NCBI GenBank assembly: GCA_947501115.1
Contig: CANMVX010000016.1
Location: 17,584 to 81,583, forward strand
DNA: 64,000 nucleotides
Origin: Haliscomenobacteraceae bacterium
GTDB taxonomy: Bacteria > Bacteroidota > Bacteroidia > Chitinophagales > Saprospiraceae
Direction of reading: 5' to 3'
Part shown: positions 45,820 through 55,372 of the stretch, one piece after another
Numbering within the stretch: position 1 is the first letter of the stretch
Layout: each line of letters starts with the position of its first letter
The notes under the pieces: generated by a model
Seen by the model: only the letters and a program-made list of their open reading frames with translations
The model's database searches: none
What the model was told of the DNA's origin: nothing
Program-made: the position numbers and the translations under genes

Positions 45820-47412
45820 ATGAAAAAAACATTACCAATTTTATTCTTATTAGCATTCACGCTATATTCACCGAGTATTTTTGCTCAGAGGATTGTGGTG
45901 ATTGATCCAAGCACGGATTTAACGAAACCAAAGGATATTTATCCGGTTATAATGGGCGATACGCTGGCGGGCGGCGTTAGAAAAGATGTAAATACTATTT
46001 ACAAGTTGAAAAATGGCTCGGTTTATGTTTTGTCTGCCCCTTTGGTCAATAAATCGACCTGGACTTTGCATATAGAAGCTACTGATTTGGCCAACGTAAA
46101 ACTTAAGCCTTACTTAACCCGAATTCCCAATGCGTCGGGAGCCTATCCTAATTATATTCTTTCAGAAGGAAATTTAATTTTGAAGAATTTATGGATGGTT
46201 ACTGCAGAGAGAGGTCCTGCAGAAGAACATGAAAATGCAAAGTTTGTTATTTCAGGTGCCAATACCCGTGTAATCATTGACAATTGTATCATAGAGAAAG
46301 ACAGAGGTGGATTGGTTCGTTTGGGAGCTAATAATGCAAAAGTATATGTAACAAATTGTCAGCTAAGAAATGGTGGAAACAGGAAAATTTTCCAGGGAAA
46401 TGGCAGGGCTGTTGATGCCAGAACCTTTAATTTTGACACCTTGGTAGTAAGGAATACACTTATGCACAATTTGGTGGACAGGGTGTTCAGATCAATGGGT
46501 GCTGCGGTAAGACATAATTACATAGAATTTGACCAGAATACCGTTTTTAATATTGGTGGACGTCACGGTTCTTTTCAATTTGGAAAAGTGAAAGAAGTTA
46601 AATTCACTAACAACTTACTGATAAACCCTTTAATGATGGGTACGGTTAAATCGCAATTAGATGAACAAACCCAACCCGATAAAGAGGCAAAGAAAATCTT
46701 TACTATAGATACTCTTTACTCTGATGCAAAATTCACTTTTGCCAGTAACAATATTTTCTTCACAGAAGACATGATAAATATTTTCAATGCAAACGATACG
46801 GTTGACAGACCAGCTGTTTACTCGAAGTTGTTGCTTGACAAACTAGGTAGCTCAGCAGCCTCCACTTTTTTTGAGGAACCATTAAAATTGAATAATGTTC
46901 CGATGAATATCACTCAATTAATCATTGATATTTATAAGGATATTACCTCAAAAAATATGTTCGATTTTATTGTTGAGGATATAGCCTATAAAGGTACTCC
47001 ATGGGATTTTGGCAATCTCTTTGACTTTTCAAAATTAGATCCATGCGTACCTTCCACAACCAAGTCTGCTAAAGCGAGTACGACAGGCGGTCCGATTGGG
47101 GTATTAAACTTTTGTGCCGTTGCTACTTCCAATGAAGAATTGGCTTGGAATAATTGGTTAAAATTATCCATAAATCCTAATCCAATATCAGGAAGTGGAT
47201 TTATAGAATATGAATTACCAGCGGCAACGCAGGTTGATTTATCTATCTATAACCTAATGGGGCAGCGAGTGTTGAATATTGTGAATCAAAGACAAGATGC
47301 AGGTTCACACAAAGTTAACTTTTCTATTCCAACACAATTTAGTGCTGGTATGTATATTGGTAGATTAGTGACAGAAAAAGGAACTATGTCTTCGCAAATT
47401 ATAGTTCGTTAA
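45820..47412 (+). CDS. T9SS-secreted right-handed beta-helix protein (DUF4957/DUF5123-like)
   Basis: This 530-residue protein has a signal peptide (to IFAQ). A region of short beta strands (residues 60-350; SGANTRVIIDNCIIEKDRGGLVRLGANNAKVYVTNCQLRNG, FNIGGRHGSFQFGKVKEVKFTNNLLIN) is typical of parallel beta-helices related to polysaccharide lyases. The last 80 residues form a T9SS type A sorting domain (INPNPISGSGFIEYELP, IYNLMGQRVLNI, GMYIGRLVTEKGTMSSQIIVR). DUF4957/5123 proteins are frequent in pectin, alginate or glycosaminoglycan loci. Lyase activity is inferred from fold and neighbours. It follows the receptor by 27 bases. Confidence 0.82.
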   Translation: MKKTLPILFLLAFTLYSPSIFAQRIVVIDPSTDLTKPKDIYPVIMGDTLAGGVRKDVNTIYKLKNGSVYVLSAPLVNKSTWTLHIEATDLANVKLKPYLTRIPNASGAYPNYILSEGNLILKNLWMVTAERGPAEEHENAKFVISGANTRVIIDNCIIEKDRGGLVRLGANNAKVYVTNCQLRNGGNRKIFQGNGRAVDARTFNFDTLVVRNTLMHNLVDRVFRSMGAAVRHNYIEFDQNTVFNIGGRHGSFQFGKVKEVKFTNNLLINPLMMGTVKSQLDEQTQPDKEAKKIFTIDTLYSDAKFTFASNNIFFTEDMINIFNANDTVDRPAVYSKLLLDKLGSSAASTFFEEPLKLNNVPMNITQLIIDIYKDITSKNMFDFIVEDIAYKGTPWDFGNLFDFSKLDPCVPSTTKSAKASTTGGPIGVLNFCAVATSNEELAWNNWLKLSINPNPISGSGFIEYELPAATQVDLSIYNLMGQRVLNIVNQRQDAGSHKVNFSIPTQFSAGMYIGRLVTEKGTMSSQIIVR

Positions 47413-47424
47413 TATTTTGAATTA

Positions 47425-47462
47425 TATGAAAGAGAATGTGAAAAATTACATTCTCTTTCATA
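47425..47462. other. 15-bp perfect hairpin between the beta-helix and GH88 genes
   Basis: TATGAAAGAGAATGT (47425-47439) pairs exactly with ACATTCTCTTTCATA (47448-47462) over an 8-base loop, without a following T-run. It ends 15 bases before the GH88 start. It could stabilise the upstream mRNA, act as an attenuator, or be an operator. Confidence 0.6.
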
Positions 47463-47477
47463 CATATCCTTTACCAC

Positions 47478-48671
47478 ATGTATTTAAAATTTAGTTCGCC
47501 TGTATTTTATGGGCTTGGCACTTTTTTTGCCTTGATGATAGGCTTTTTATGGATTCAACCAGTAAAAAGCAATTGGGTAGAAAAAGAATTAAACCGTATT
47601 TATGATAAAGCGGTGAGGGATTTACCCAACCATACACCAGATTCATTAAACTTTCCAAGAACGCTTAATGTAAATGGCAGTCTCATGAATACACATTCTG
47701 GTAGTTGGACCAGTGGCTTTTATCCAGGTATATTATGGCAACTGCACGATTACAAGAATAATAGTAAACTGAAAGAAGCTGCTGAAGGTTGGGGAAAATA
47801 TCTGGAAAAGGAAAAGCTGGATAAAAAGACCCATGACTTAGGATTTAAAATATATTGTAGTTTTGGAAATGGGTACCAGGCTACCAAAAATGAAAATTAT
47901 AAGGCCATTATACTTCAGGCAGCAAAAACATTAAGCTCCCGGTATAATCCTAAAGTTGGTCTTATCCGTTCGTGGGATCATCATAAAGATGTCTGGGATT
48001 TTCCAGTGATTATTGACAATCTGATGAATTTAGAAATGCTTTTTAGAGCAACCACCTGGACAGGGGATTCCATCTATTACAAAATAGCTTATTCTCATGC
48101 TTTCCTTACCATGAAAAATCATTACAGGCCAGATATCAGTTGTTTTCATGTGGTTGATTATAATCCAAATACAGGAGCCATTCAAAAAAAAGTTACCCAT
48201 CAGGGTGCATCTGATGCCTCTGCCTGGGCAAGAGGACAGGCCTGGGGATTGTATGGTTACACCATGATTTATCGGGAAACTAAGGATCCACAGTTTTTAA
48301 ATTTTGCCCATAAAATTGCCGATTATATTTTTTCACATCCAAATATGCCCGCAGATTTAATCCCCTATTGGGATTTTAACGCACCCAATATTCCAAATGA
48401 GGAAAGGGATGTTTCTGCCGCAACTATTTTAGCTTCCGGGTTGCTGGAATTAGCTGAATTAGATAAATCAAAAGCAAAGAAATATCGTTCTTACGCGGAT
48501 AAAATTTTAGAAAGCCTGCAAAACGAAAAATATAGAACCAATCTATCTCCCTTCTTTTTACAACATAGCGTTGGAGGAAAACCTAATAAGGTAGAAATTG
48601 ATGTTCCTATTGTGTATGCCGATTATTACTATGTTGAGGCATTAAAAAGGAAGCTTTCCTATAAAAGGTAA
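47478..48671 (+). CDS. GH88 unsaturated glucuronyl hydrolase
   Basis: GH88 enzymes hydrolyse the 4,5-unsaturated uronate left by polysaccharide lyases, using enol-ether hydration. The 397-residue alpha/alpha-barrel has the family blocks HTHDLGFKIYCSFGNGYQAT-like (here KKTHDLGFKIYCSFGNGY), the catalytic-type Asp180 in WDFPVIIDNLMNLE, and SDASAWARGQAWGLYGYTM. An N-terminal hydrophobic helix (FYGLGTFFALMIGFLWIQP) indicates export or anchoring. Its presence implies that the locus substrate contains uronic acid and is first cut by lyases, consistent with the beta-helix neighbours. It ends before a terminator and the HTCS gene. Confidence 0.93.
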   Translation: MYLKFSSPVFYGLGTFFALMIGFLWIQPVKSNWVEKELNRIYDKAVRDLPNHTPDSLNFPRTLNVNGSLMNTHSGSWTSGFYPGILWQLHDYKNNSKLKEAAEGWGKYLEKEKLDKKTHDLGFKIYCSFGNGYQATKNENYKAIILQAAKTLSSRYNPKVGLIRSWDHHKDVWDFPVIIDNLMNLEMLFRATTWTGDSIYYKIAYSHAFLTMKNHYRPDISCFHVVDYNPNTGAIQKKVTHQGASDASAWARGQAWGLYGYTMIYRETKDPQFLNFAHKIADYIFSHPNMPADLIPYWDFNAPNIPNEERDVSAATILASGLLELAELDKSKAKKYRSYADKILESLQNEKYRTNLSPFFLQHSVGGKPNKVEIDVPIVYADYYYVEALKRKLSYKR

Positions 48672-48697
48672 AATTTAAACCCAAATAGTGTTTATAG

Positions 48698-48739
48698 GTC
48701 TGAAGTTAAAGGTAACCCCGATTTCTTCAGACTTTTTTT
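48698..48739 (+). terminator. Terminator after GH88
   Basis: GTCTGAAG (48698-48705) pairs with CTTCAGAC (48725-48732) and is followed by TTTTTTT. It ends the receptor-lyase-GH88 transcript before the regulator gene. Confidence 0.8.
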
Positions 48740-48771
48740 GTAAATTTCCTTTTTGGTAGTTAAAACTAACA

Positions 48772-51700
48772 ATGGGAAAATTATCGGTTTTCATTTTTTG
48801 CTCCTTATTCTTGCACGCTTTCGGTTATAGTCAGGTAACTTTCAGAAGGTTAAGTGTGCAAGAGGGAATTTCAAATAGCTCCGTTATTGCTATCACGCAA
48901 GATAATGATCACTTTTTATGGTTTGGAACCAGAGATGGTTTAAATCGGTTCGATGGATATAATATACAAATTTTTAGAAAAGATAGGGGTAATCCCAACA
49001 GCCTGTTATTTGATGATATCCGTCTTCTTTATTTTGATCCCCTGCTAAAAACCATCTGGGCAGGTTCAACAAAAGGATTAAGCCGATTCATTTCAGAAAA
49101 AAATGTATTCCATAATTATCATTTCAATCCAACAAAAGTTAATGATATTTCAGAGTATTATATACAAGCCTTATTAAGAGATAGTAAAGGTAATTTATGG
49201 GTTGGTGTACCTGATGGTCTATATTTGTTCAATGCAACGAAGGATAAATTCGAAAAGCAATCCATTAATCATGAGGGGAATCCACTTAATATTTTATCTA
49301 TACATGAAGATAAAAGTAAAAATATATGGATTGGAACCAATGCTGGTCTGTTTCAACTGAAATATGGATTGAATAAACAGGTTGACCTGGAGGAAGTTTA
49401 TATTCCAGAGGTTCCTGGCGTTAAATCGATTAAGGGCCAAGCCATATATGCTATTCAAAGTGATCTTCATCAGCAGTTGTGGTTAGGAACGCATGGGGAG
49501 GGGTTGTATAAATGGCACACCGTAACAAATAAAATGGCACAATACAAGCATATTGAGAAGGATTCGAGATCTTTAAGCAACAATATGATAAGGAGTATTG
49601 CGATACATCCAAATGGACAAATATGGGTAGGCACTTTTGTTGGTTTAAATCAGTTTGATCCTGGTAGAAATAATTTTAAGGCTATAGTAGCAGATGAAAA
49701 AAATCAGTCCAATTTAAGCAGTAGTTCCATTTGGTCTGTATTTTTCGATAAAAAGGGAAGTTTATGGGTGGGCACTTTCTATGGGGGTGTTAATTTTTAT
49801 GATCCGGGTATAAAACGGTTTCAAAATTATGTACATATACCTGAAAGAAATAGTCTGAGTCACAATGTGGTCAGTGCCATTAAAGAGGATGATAAAGGGA
49901 ATTTTTGGATTGGAACAGAAGGTGGCGGTCTTAATTATTTTGAAAAAGGGAAGCAAACTTTTGTAAATTATTTTCATTCCCCCTTGAAAACGAATACTTT
50001 AAGTGGAAACAATATAAAAGCTTTGTTTTATGAAAAAAACCAGCTTTGGATAGGAACCTATAATGCAGGACTTGATAATTATAATGTAGATAAAAAATCC
50101 TTTACCAATTATGGAAAGGGAGAAAGAGGATGGGATAAGTTTTCAAGTTTAAACGTATATTCTTTACTGAAAATCAATAATCTGATTTATGTATTAACTT
50201 ATGGTGGTGGCTTAAATGTATTGGATATTGAAAATAAAAAAATTACACAAATTCAACATGACCCGAAAAGAAAGGAAAGCCTAAGTAATAATCTGGGAAG
50301 GATCCTTATCAGGGATAAGATGGGAAATGTTTGGATTGGAACGGAAGATGGATTGAATCTGCTGTCAAAGGAAAATATAGATAAGGGGAATTATACTTTT
50401 AAAAGGTATTTAGAGGGGTATAATATTGCTTCCCTATATGAAGACAGTAAGGGAAATATTTGGATTGGCACTTTTTCAAATGGTCTCATTTTTAGAAAAA
50501 ATCAATCCTTTAATTATTTCACAGAAAAGGAAGGCTTAGCGGGACATACTATTTTTACCATTCTTGAGGATAAGCGGGGGGAAATATGGTTGGGTACAAA
50601 TCAAGGGATTTCCAGATGTAATGTGGCGCGGAAATCTTTTCTGAATTATAACAGCAGTGATGGTCTCCAAAATCTGGAATTCAACTATAATGCCGGATTA
50701 ATGGATTCAAAAACAGGAGGCTTACTTTTTGGAGGTAAGAATGGGTTCACCTGGTTTCAACCTTCCAATTTAAAAACCAATAAGTATATACCTAAAGTTG
50801 CCCTTACCAGGTTGATTGTCAATAACAGGGAAGTAAAAGTTGGAGCTAAGGATGGAATCCTTTCCAAAGCTTTAAATCAAATGGATCTTATTACTTTTAA
50901 ACATAATCAGGCCAATTTCACGCTACAATTTTCGGCACTGGATTATTTAAATCCGCAGAAAAACCATTATGCCATCAAATTAGAGGGGTTGGACAAATCT
51001 TGGCAAAACATAGTTGGTAGTCATGAAGTTACCTACACCCTTCAAAAACCGGGCAGCTATTTATTTCGATTAAAGGGTGGGAATAATGATGGCATCTGGA
51101 ACCCTAAAGAAAAAGTGATAACCATAAAAGTTTTACCGTCACCATGGCTTAGTTTACCTGCCTATCTGGTTTATTTTTCGTTGTTCGCTATAGCCTTATT
51201 TATAGGATACCGATTTATAGTTTTGAATCATACCTTAGCATTGGAACAGGTGGAAAAAGGAAAGCAATCTGAAATTCATCAGATGAAACTTAGGTTTTTC
51301 ACCAATATTACCCATGAATTAAGAACGCCATTGTCTCTGATTTTAGGACCCTTAGAAGAATTACTCGATAGTAATAAGGAGAATAAAAAGAATTATGGTC
51401 CTTTAAAAACAGCGCATAGAAATGCAGTTCGATTATTAAACCTGGTTAATCAGTTATTGACCTTCAGGAAACTCGAAAGGGATCATGAAGAAATGAACAT
51501 AGAGGAAACGGATATTATTTCCTTTTTAAGTGATATTTCTGATTCATTCAAGGATGAGATGAGGTTACATCATATAGATTTTAAAATATCCTATGATTTT
51601 TCGCCATTTCCAGTATTCATGGACAGGGATAAAATGGAAAAAGTATTTTATAATCTACTTTCAAATGCCTTTAAGTTTACACCAGAGGGGGGGAATATTT

Positions 51701-52866
51701 CCATTGTCATAGCTAAAAAAGGGGAATCAGTAAGTTGTATATTCAAAGATAGCGGCATTGGGATAGAGCCTGAATTTCAGGATGAAATTTTCAGGAGGTT
51801 CTATGAAAAGGATAATAATCATCCATCTTTACGCGTCCAAAATGAGGGTACAGGTATTGGCTTGGCGCTTTCGTTACAGATGGTGAAGCTACATAAAGGG
51901 GAAATAAAGGTAGAAAGTGAACCTAATAAGGGAGCTTCCTTTGAGGTTACCTTTCCAATAAATTTAAATCTGGTAGCTCAAGAGATAAGTGTAAAGCAGA
52001 ATGGGACGGACACTAGAAAGGGGAAAAAAATGAATGAATTGGAACAATCTCCATCCTGGGAAGATTGGTCAGAAGTTCAGGTTGCATCGGATTCCTTACT
52101 AAAAATTCAGTCCTTTCATTTCTTACTTATAGACGATAATGAGGAAATTATAGATTATTTGAGTACCATTTTCCCACCGACCATTTTCTTGTCCAGGGCA
52201 ACAGATGGGAAGAGTGGATTTGAAAAGGCCTTATTATTACAACCGGATCTAATAATAAGTGATGTAATGATGCCTGGTATGGATGGATTTCAGTTAAGCT
52301 ACCAATTAAGAGCAAATTTTGAAACCAGCCATATACCTATTATCCTTCTTACGGCACAATCTGATTTTTCCTTTAAATTAGAGGGATTAAAAACGGGCGC
52401 CGATGAATATTTGACTAAACCCTTTCACCCTAAGGAATTATTTATTCGGGTTGAAAATATTTTAAGAAATAGAGGGTTCAGCCGTCAAAAATTCAAGGAA
52501 AAGGAAATTTTAGAACCTTCAGAAATCACTTTCACTTCAGCAGATGAGACATTGATTCAAAATGCCATAGCGTTAGTTGAAAAAAATATGGATTTTCCTG
52601 AATATTCTGTGGATCAGTTCGCACAGGATCTGGCGGTAAGCCGACCTTCTCTTTTTAATAAAATGAGGGCATTAACCGGAGAGACACCGAAAAACTTTAT
52701 CAAGATAATCAGATTGAAGAGAGCCGCTCAATTATTGAAAACGGGTAAACTTTCGGTTAGTGAGGTCTGCTATATGACAGGATTCAGGGATCCAAAATAT
52801 TTTAACAAGTGTTTTCAAAAGCAGTACAATCAAAGCCCCTCTGAATACAAGGCAAATTTCCAATAA
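48772..52866 (+). CDS. Hybrid two-component system sensor/regulator (HTCS)
   Basis: This 1364-residue one-protein phosphorelay controls glycan loci in Bacteroidota. In order, it has a signal peptide and about 14 Reg_prop propeller repeats (patterns such as GNLWVGVPDGLYLFN and GNIWIGTFSNGLI). A Y_Y_Y domain follows (residues about 700-780), then one TM helix (LVYFSLFAIALFIGYRFIV), HisKA with His848 in THELRTPLSLILGP, and HATPase (NLLSNAFKFTPEGG; DSGIGIEP; GTGIGLALSLQM). The receiver phospho-acceptor is Asp1164 in DLIISDVMMPGMDG, and a C-terminal AraC-type HTH covers about 1263-1364. The periplasmic propeller dimer typically binds an oligosaccharide. It surely regulates the flanking genes. Confidence 0.96.
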   Translation: MGKLSVFIFCSLFLHAFGYSQVTFRRLSVQEGISNSSVIAITQDNDHFLWFGTRDGLNRFDGYNIQIFRKDRGNPNSLLFDDIRLLYFDPLLKTIWAGSTKGLSRFISEKNVFHNYHFNPTKVNDISEYYIQALLRDSKGNLWVGVPDGLYLFNATKDKFEKQSINHEGNPLNILSIHEDKSKNIWIGTNAGLFQLKYGLNKQVDLEEVYIPEVPGVKSIKGQAIYAIQSDLHQQLWLGTHGEGLYKWHTVTNKMAQYKHIEKDSRSLSNNMIRSIAIHPNGQIWVGTFVGLNQFDPGRNNFKAIVADEKNQSNLSSSSIWSVFFDKKGSLWVGTFYGGVNFYDPGIKRFQNYVHIPERNSLSHNVVSAIKEDDKGNFWIGTEGGGLNYFEKGKQTFVNYFHSPLKTNTLSGNNIKALFYEKNQLWIGTYNAGLDNYNVDKKSFTNYGKGERGWDKFSSLNVYSLLKINNLIYVLTYGGGLNVLDIENKKITQIQHDPKRKESLSNNLGRILIRDKMGNVWIGTEDGLNLLSKENIDKGNYTFKRYLEGYNIASLYEDSKGNIWIGTFSNGLIFRKNQSFNYFTEKEGLAGHTIFTILEDKRGEIWLGTNQGISRCNVARKSFLNYNSSDGLQNLEFNYNAGLMDSKTGGLLFGGKNGFTWFQPSNLKTNKYIPKVALTRLIVNNREVKVGAKDGILSKALNQMDLITFKHNQANFTLQFSALDYLNPQKNHYAIKLEGLDKSWQNIVGSHEVTYTLQKPGSYLFRLKGGNNDGIWNPKEKVITIKVLPSPWLSLPAYLVYFSLFAIALFIGYRFIVLNHTLALEQVEKGKQSEIHQMKLRFFTNITHELRTPLSLILGPLEELLDSNKENKKNYGPLKTAHRNAVRLLNLVNQLLTFRKLERDHEEMNIEETDIISFLSDISDSFKDEMRLHHIDFKISYDFSPFPVFMDRDKMEKVFYNLLSNAFKFTPEGGNISIVIAKKGESVSCIFKDSGIGIEPEFQDEIFRRFYEKDNNHPSLRVQNEGTGIGLALSLQMVKLHKGEIKVESEPNKGASFEVTFPINLNLVAQEISVKQNGTDTRKGKKMNELEQSPSWEDWSEVQVASDSLLKIQSFHFLLIDDNEEIIDYLSTIFPPTIFLSRATDGKSGFEKALLLQPDLIISDVMMPGMDGFQLSYQLRANFETSHIPIILLTAQSDFSFKLEGLKTGADEYLTKPFHPKELFIRVENILRNRGFSRQKFKEKEILEPSEITFTSADETLIQNAIALVEKNMDFPEYSVDQFAQDLAVSRPSLFNKMRALTGETPKNFIKIIRLKRAAQLLKTGKLSVSEVCYMTGFRDPKYFNKCFQKQYNQSPSEYKANFQ

Positions 52867-52947
52867 AACTTTTTTACCCTGTTTTATAGATTTTCCTTTC
52901 ATTAATAATGCTTACATAGCATAATCAAAGCCATTTAATCCTGAAAA

Positions 52948-55047
52948 ATGATAACGATAATAAAGTATATATTACTTTTTGTGCCTACCGTACTTTTAGG
53001 TCAAACGTATTATTCAAGTATTATTTATCCGGATTCCTCCGGACAATTGATGTATCATGCGGATAAGGAAAACAATTATATTCCAAATTTCAGTCACGCA
53101 GGTTATCGTGGTGGCGGAGTTCCTCTTCCCGAGGTAAGTATTAAAAAAACAATACAACCTGTTTCAGGGGACAATACCCAGCATATTCAAAAAGCATTGG
53201 ATGAAATGGCTGCTATGCCGTTGGACCAAAAAGGAATTAGAGGAGCTTTGTTATTGAAGGCGGGTAAATATCTTATTTCTGGAACGATAAGGATAAAAGC
53301 AAGTGGCATTGTGCTTAGAGGAGAGGGTGATGGAGAGGATACCTTGAAAAATACGGTTTTAGTGGCAACGGGAAATGTACCCGCTTTACGGAATGTTATT
53401 GAAGTTGGTTTTAGTTCGACCGGGACTGACTGGAGACAAGCGGTTGGTGGGGTCAGAACAAAAATAACCAGTCCTTTTTTACCTTCTGGAACCAAAACTA
53501 TTCAAGTTGAAAATAGTCAAAATTATAAGATAGGTGATACGATAGGTCTTTATCACCCAAGCACTTATTTCTGGTTGAAGAGAATTGATTTTGGCGGACA
53601 TGATACAGACGAACCATGGACTGTAACGGCAGTTGATATGTATTACTTAAGGCATATTGTTGCTATTGATAGAAACCAACAAAAGATCAAACTTGACGTA
53701 CCCATCTTTGATCATTTTGACAGGGAATTTGTTCAAACAGAAATATATAAAGTGGCCTTACCAGGCAATGTAACCGAGGTTGGCATTGAAAACTTAAGGG
53801 TTGATATTTTGACCAATGGTGTTTTTGATGAAGCGCACGCCAAGTCAGCGCTTGCTTTTTATGGAGCTGAAAATGTGTGGGTTAAACAATTTACTGGTCT
53901 TCATTTTTATTATGCTGCCGTCGATTTCACGCGTACTAATTTTGCAACGGTCATTCAATCTAAAGGATTGGAGCCACATTCCCTGATTGATGGAGAGAGA
54001 AGGTACAATTTTAATGTAGGTGCATTCACAAGTAATATTTTATTTACGCAGTGTCAAACAACAGAGGGAAGGCATTCTTATGTTTCGAATGGTGCTAGTA
54101 CGGCATCGGGTATTGTTTTTCACCGCAGCACCAGCATGGGCGATCATAATTCAAGCGAAGGCCACAGACGTTGGAGTCAGGGATTATTATATGACAACAT
54201 CGCCTTTTCAAAAGTAAATAATCAGATATTGATAGGATTGTACAATAGAGGGAGTTATGGAACAGCACATGGTTGGTCCACTACGTCAGGTGTTGCCTGG
54301 AACATTACCTCAGATCAGCCAAATTACAATCAGGCAGTCATACAAAAACCTCCTTTTCATCAGAATTTTGCCATTGGTGGAAATATTACGTTAACAGGCA
54401 AGCATAGGTTTAATCAACCACCTGGGTACATGGAGCATGCCTTCAGGCAGGTAAGCCCTGTATCTCTTTATGATGCGCAATTGGCCATTCGCCTTTCTGG
54501 GAGGGAAACACCCGACGCACCTGCTCAGTGGAAGGTAAACAGAGAGGTAAGTAAGGGCATAATTACCATGGAGTGGCTTGATATTGCCATGGATGAAACG
54601 GGATACCAGATAGAATACTCGATAGATGGCGGTAAATCTTATCAGGTTTTAAAAAATTTACCTTCTAATACGACTCAATATACTATTCCTGAGGCAGGAT
54701 TTAATGCTAATACCTTATTCAGAGTAGTTGCAAAGGGTGAAAAAGGATGGTCGCCTTATACGTATTCAACAACGGCGTTGGTTACGACAGGTACGTCGAA
54801 TACCTTAGCCCAAATGGGCATTACGCTTTATCCTAATCCTTCTGGGGACATTCTAAAGATTTCAAGTTCAACACCATTGAAAAATGGGGTGATATATCAT
54901 TTGAATGGTACAAAACTTAAAGAATGGCAATGGGAAAATGGCACGGAATTATCTATCTCTTTGATTGAATTACCTCAAGGGCAATATTTCATTTCCCTGA
55001 GTTCTGATGATCAAAAGACGGCCATCGGTTCATTTCAAAAATATTGA
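52948..55047 (+). CDS. T9SS-secreted pectate-lyase-like beta-helix protein with FN3 domain
   Basis: This 699-residue secreted protein has a signal peptide (to LLGQ) and a large right-handed beta-helix (residues 30-510) beginning with the pectate-lyase-superfamily segment IQKALDEMAAMPLDQKGIRGALLLKAGKY and later stacking strands. A fibronectin type III-like module (EWLDIAMDETGYQIEYSIDGGKSYQVLK) follows, then a C-terminal T9SS sorting domain (ITLYPNPSGDILKISSS to GQYFISLSSDDQ). The fold suggests a lyase or hydrolase of uronate polymers; catalytic residues cannot be fixed by eye. It lies downstream of the HTCS on the same strand and is the last member of the glycan locus. Confidence 0.82.
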   Translation: MITIIKYILLFVPTVLLGQTYYSSIIYPDSSGQLMYHADKENNYIPNFSHAGYRGGGVPLPEVSIKKTIQPVSGDNTQHIQKALDEMAAMPLDQKGIRGALLLKAGKYLISGTIRIKASGIVLRGEGDGEDTLKNTVLVATGNVPALRNVIEVGFSSTGTDWRQAVGGVRTKITSPFLPSGTKTIQVENSQNYKIGDTIGLYHPSTYFWLKRIDFGGHDTDEPWTVTAVDMYYLRHIVAIDRNQQKIKLDVPIFDHFDREFVQTEIYKVALPGNVTEVGIENLRVDILTNGVFDEAHAKSALAFYGAENVWVKQFTGLHFYYAAVDFTRTNFATVIQSKGLEPHSLIDGERRYNFNVGAFTSNILFTQCQTTEGRHSYVSNGASTASGIVFHRSTSMGDHNSSEGHRRWSQGLLYDNIAFSKVNNQILIGLYNRGSYGTAHGWSTTSGVAWNITSDQPNYNQAVIQKPPFHQNFAIGGNITLTGKHRFNQPPGYMEHAFRQVSPVSLYDAQLAIRLSGRETPDAPAQWKVNREVSKGIITMEWLDIAMDETGYQIEYSIDGGKSYQVLKNLPSNTTQYTIPEAGFNANTLFRVVAKGEKGWSPYTYSTTALVTTGTSNTLAQMGITLYPNPSGDILKISSSTPLKNGVIYHLNGTKLKEWQWENGTELSISLIELPQGQYFISLSSDDQKTAIGSFQKY

Positions 55048-55095
55048 CAGCGAGGGTTTTGGGGGGATGAACCTCACAGGATTCCCTGCGCAATT

Positions 55096-55254
55096 TTAGG
55101 GTTTAATTTTAACGATTTTATTATCACGCATAACAACTAATACGCTGTTTTTAGATCTTTTGAATTCTAAAAGTTTTTCATAGGTTTTTTCAAGCCCCTT
55201 TAGAATTTTATCTTTTTCATCATTCTCCACATTCTCGTTTTTAGTAGTTGTCAT
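55096..55254 (-). CDS. Small acidic/basic protein next to the truncated zeta toxin
   Basis: This 52-codon frame (MTTTKNENVENDEKDKILKG..., ending VMRDNKIVKIKP) is rich in Lys and Glu, with a central helix EKTYEKLLEFKRSK. It follows the zeta-toxin remnant on the same strand, and its ATG overlaps the last codons of the fragment left after the zeta frame. The tail VLVVMRDNKIVKI is beta-hairpin-like. By position it could be the antitoxin of this locus. I recognise no family. Confidence 0.5.
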   Translation of the reverse strand: MTTTKNENVENDEKDKILKGLEKTYEKLLEFKRSKNSVLVVMRDNKIVKIKP

Positions 55255-55372
55255 TATATTTTTTTAAAAGATTAAAACCATCAATATCCATAATATTTAG
55301 TAAATCATTCATTTGTTTATTCGCTAAAAGTTTGTGTTTCCCTTCTGAGTGAATAAATTTTTTATTCCTCTG
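55245..55372 (-). pseudogene. Orphan C-terminal coding remnant after the zeta toxin
   Basis: In another frame from the zeta gene, the minus strand reads on without a stop from about 55372 to TAA at 55245, with the peptide KKFIHSEGKHKLLANKQM continuing through DIDGFNLLKKYNDNY. It has no start of its own, reads as ordinary protein, and ends inside the start of the 52-residue gene. I take it as the tail of a gene whose front was lost when the zeta C-terminus was deleted. Confidence 0.45.
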
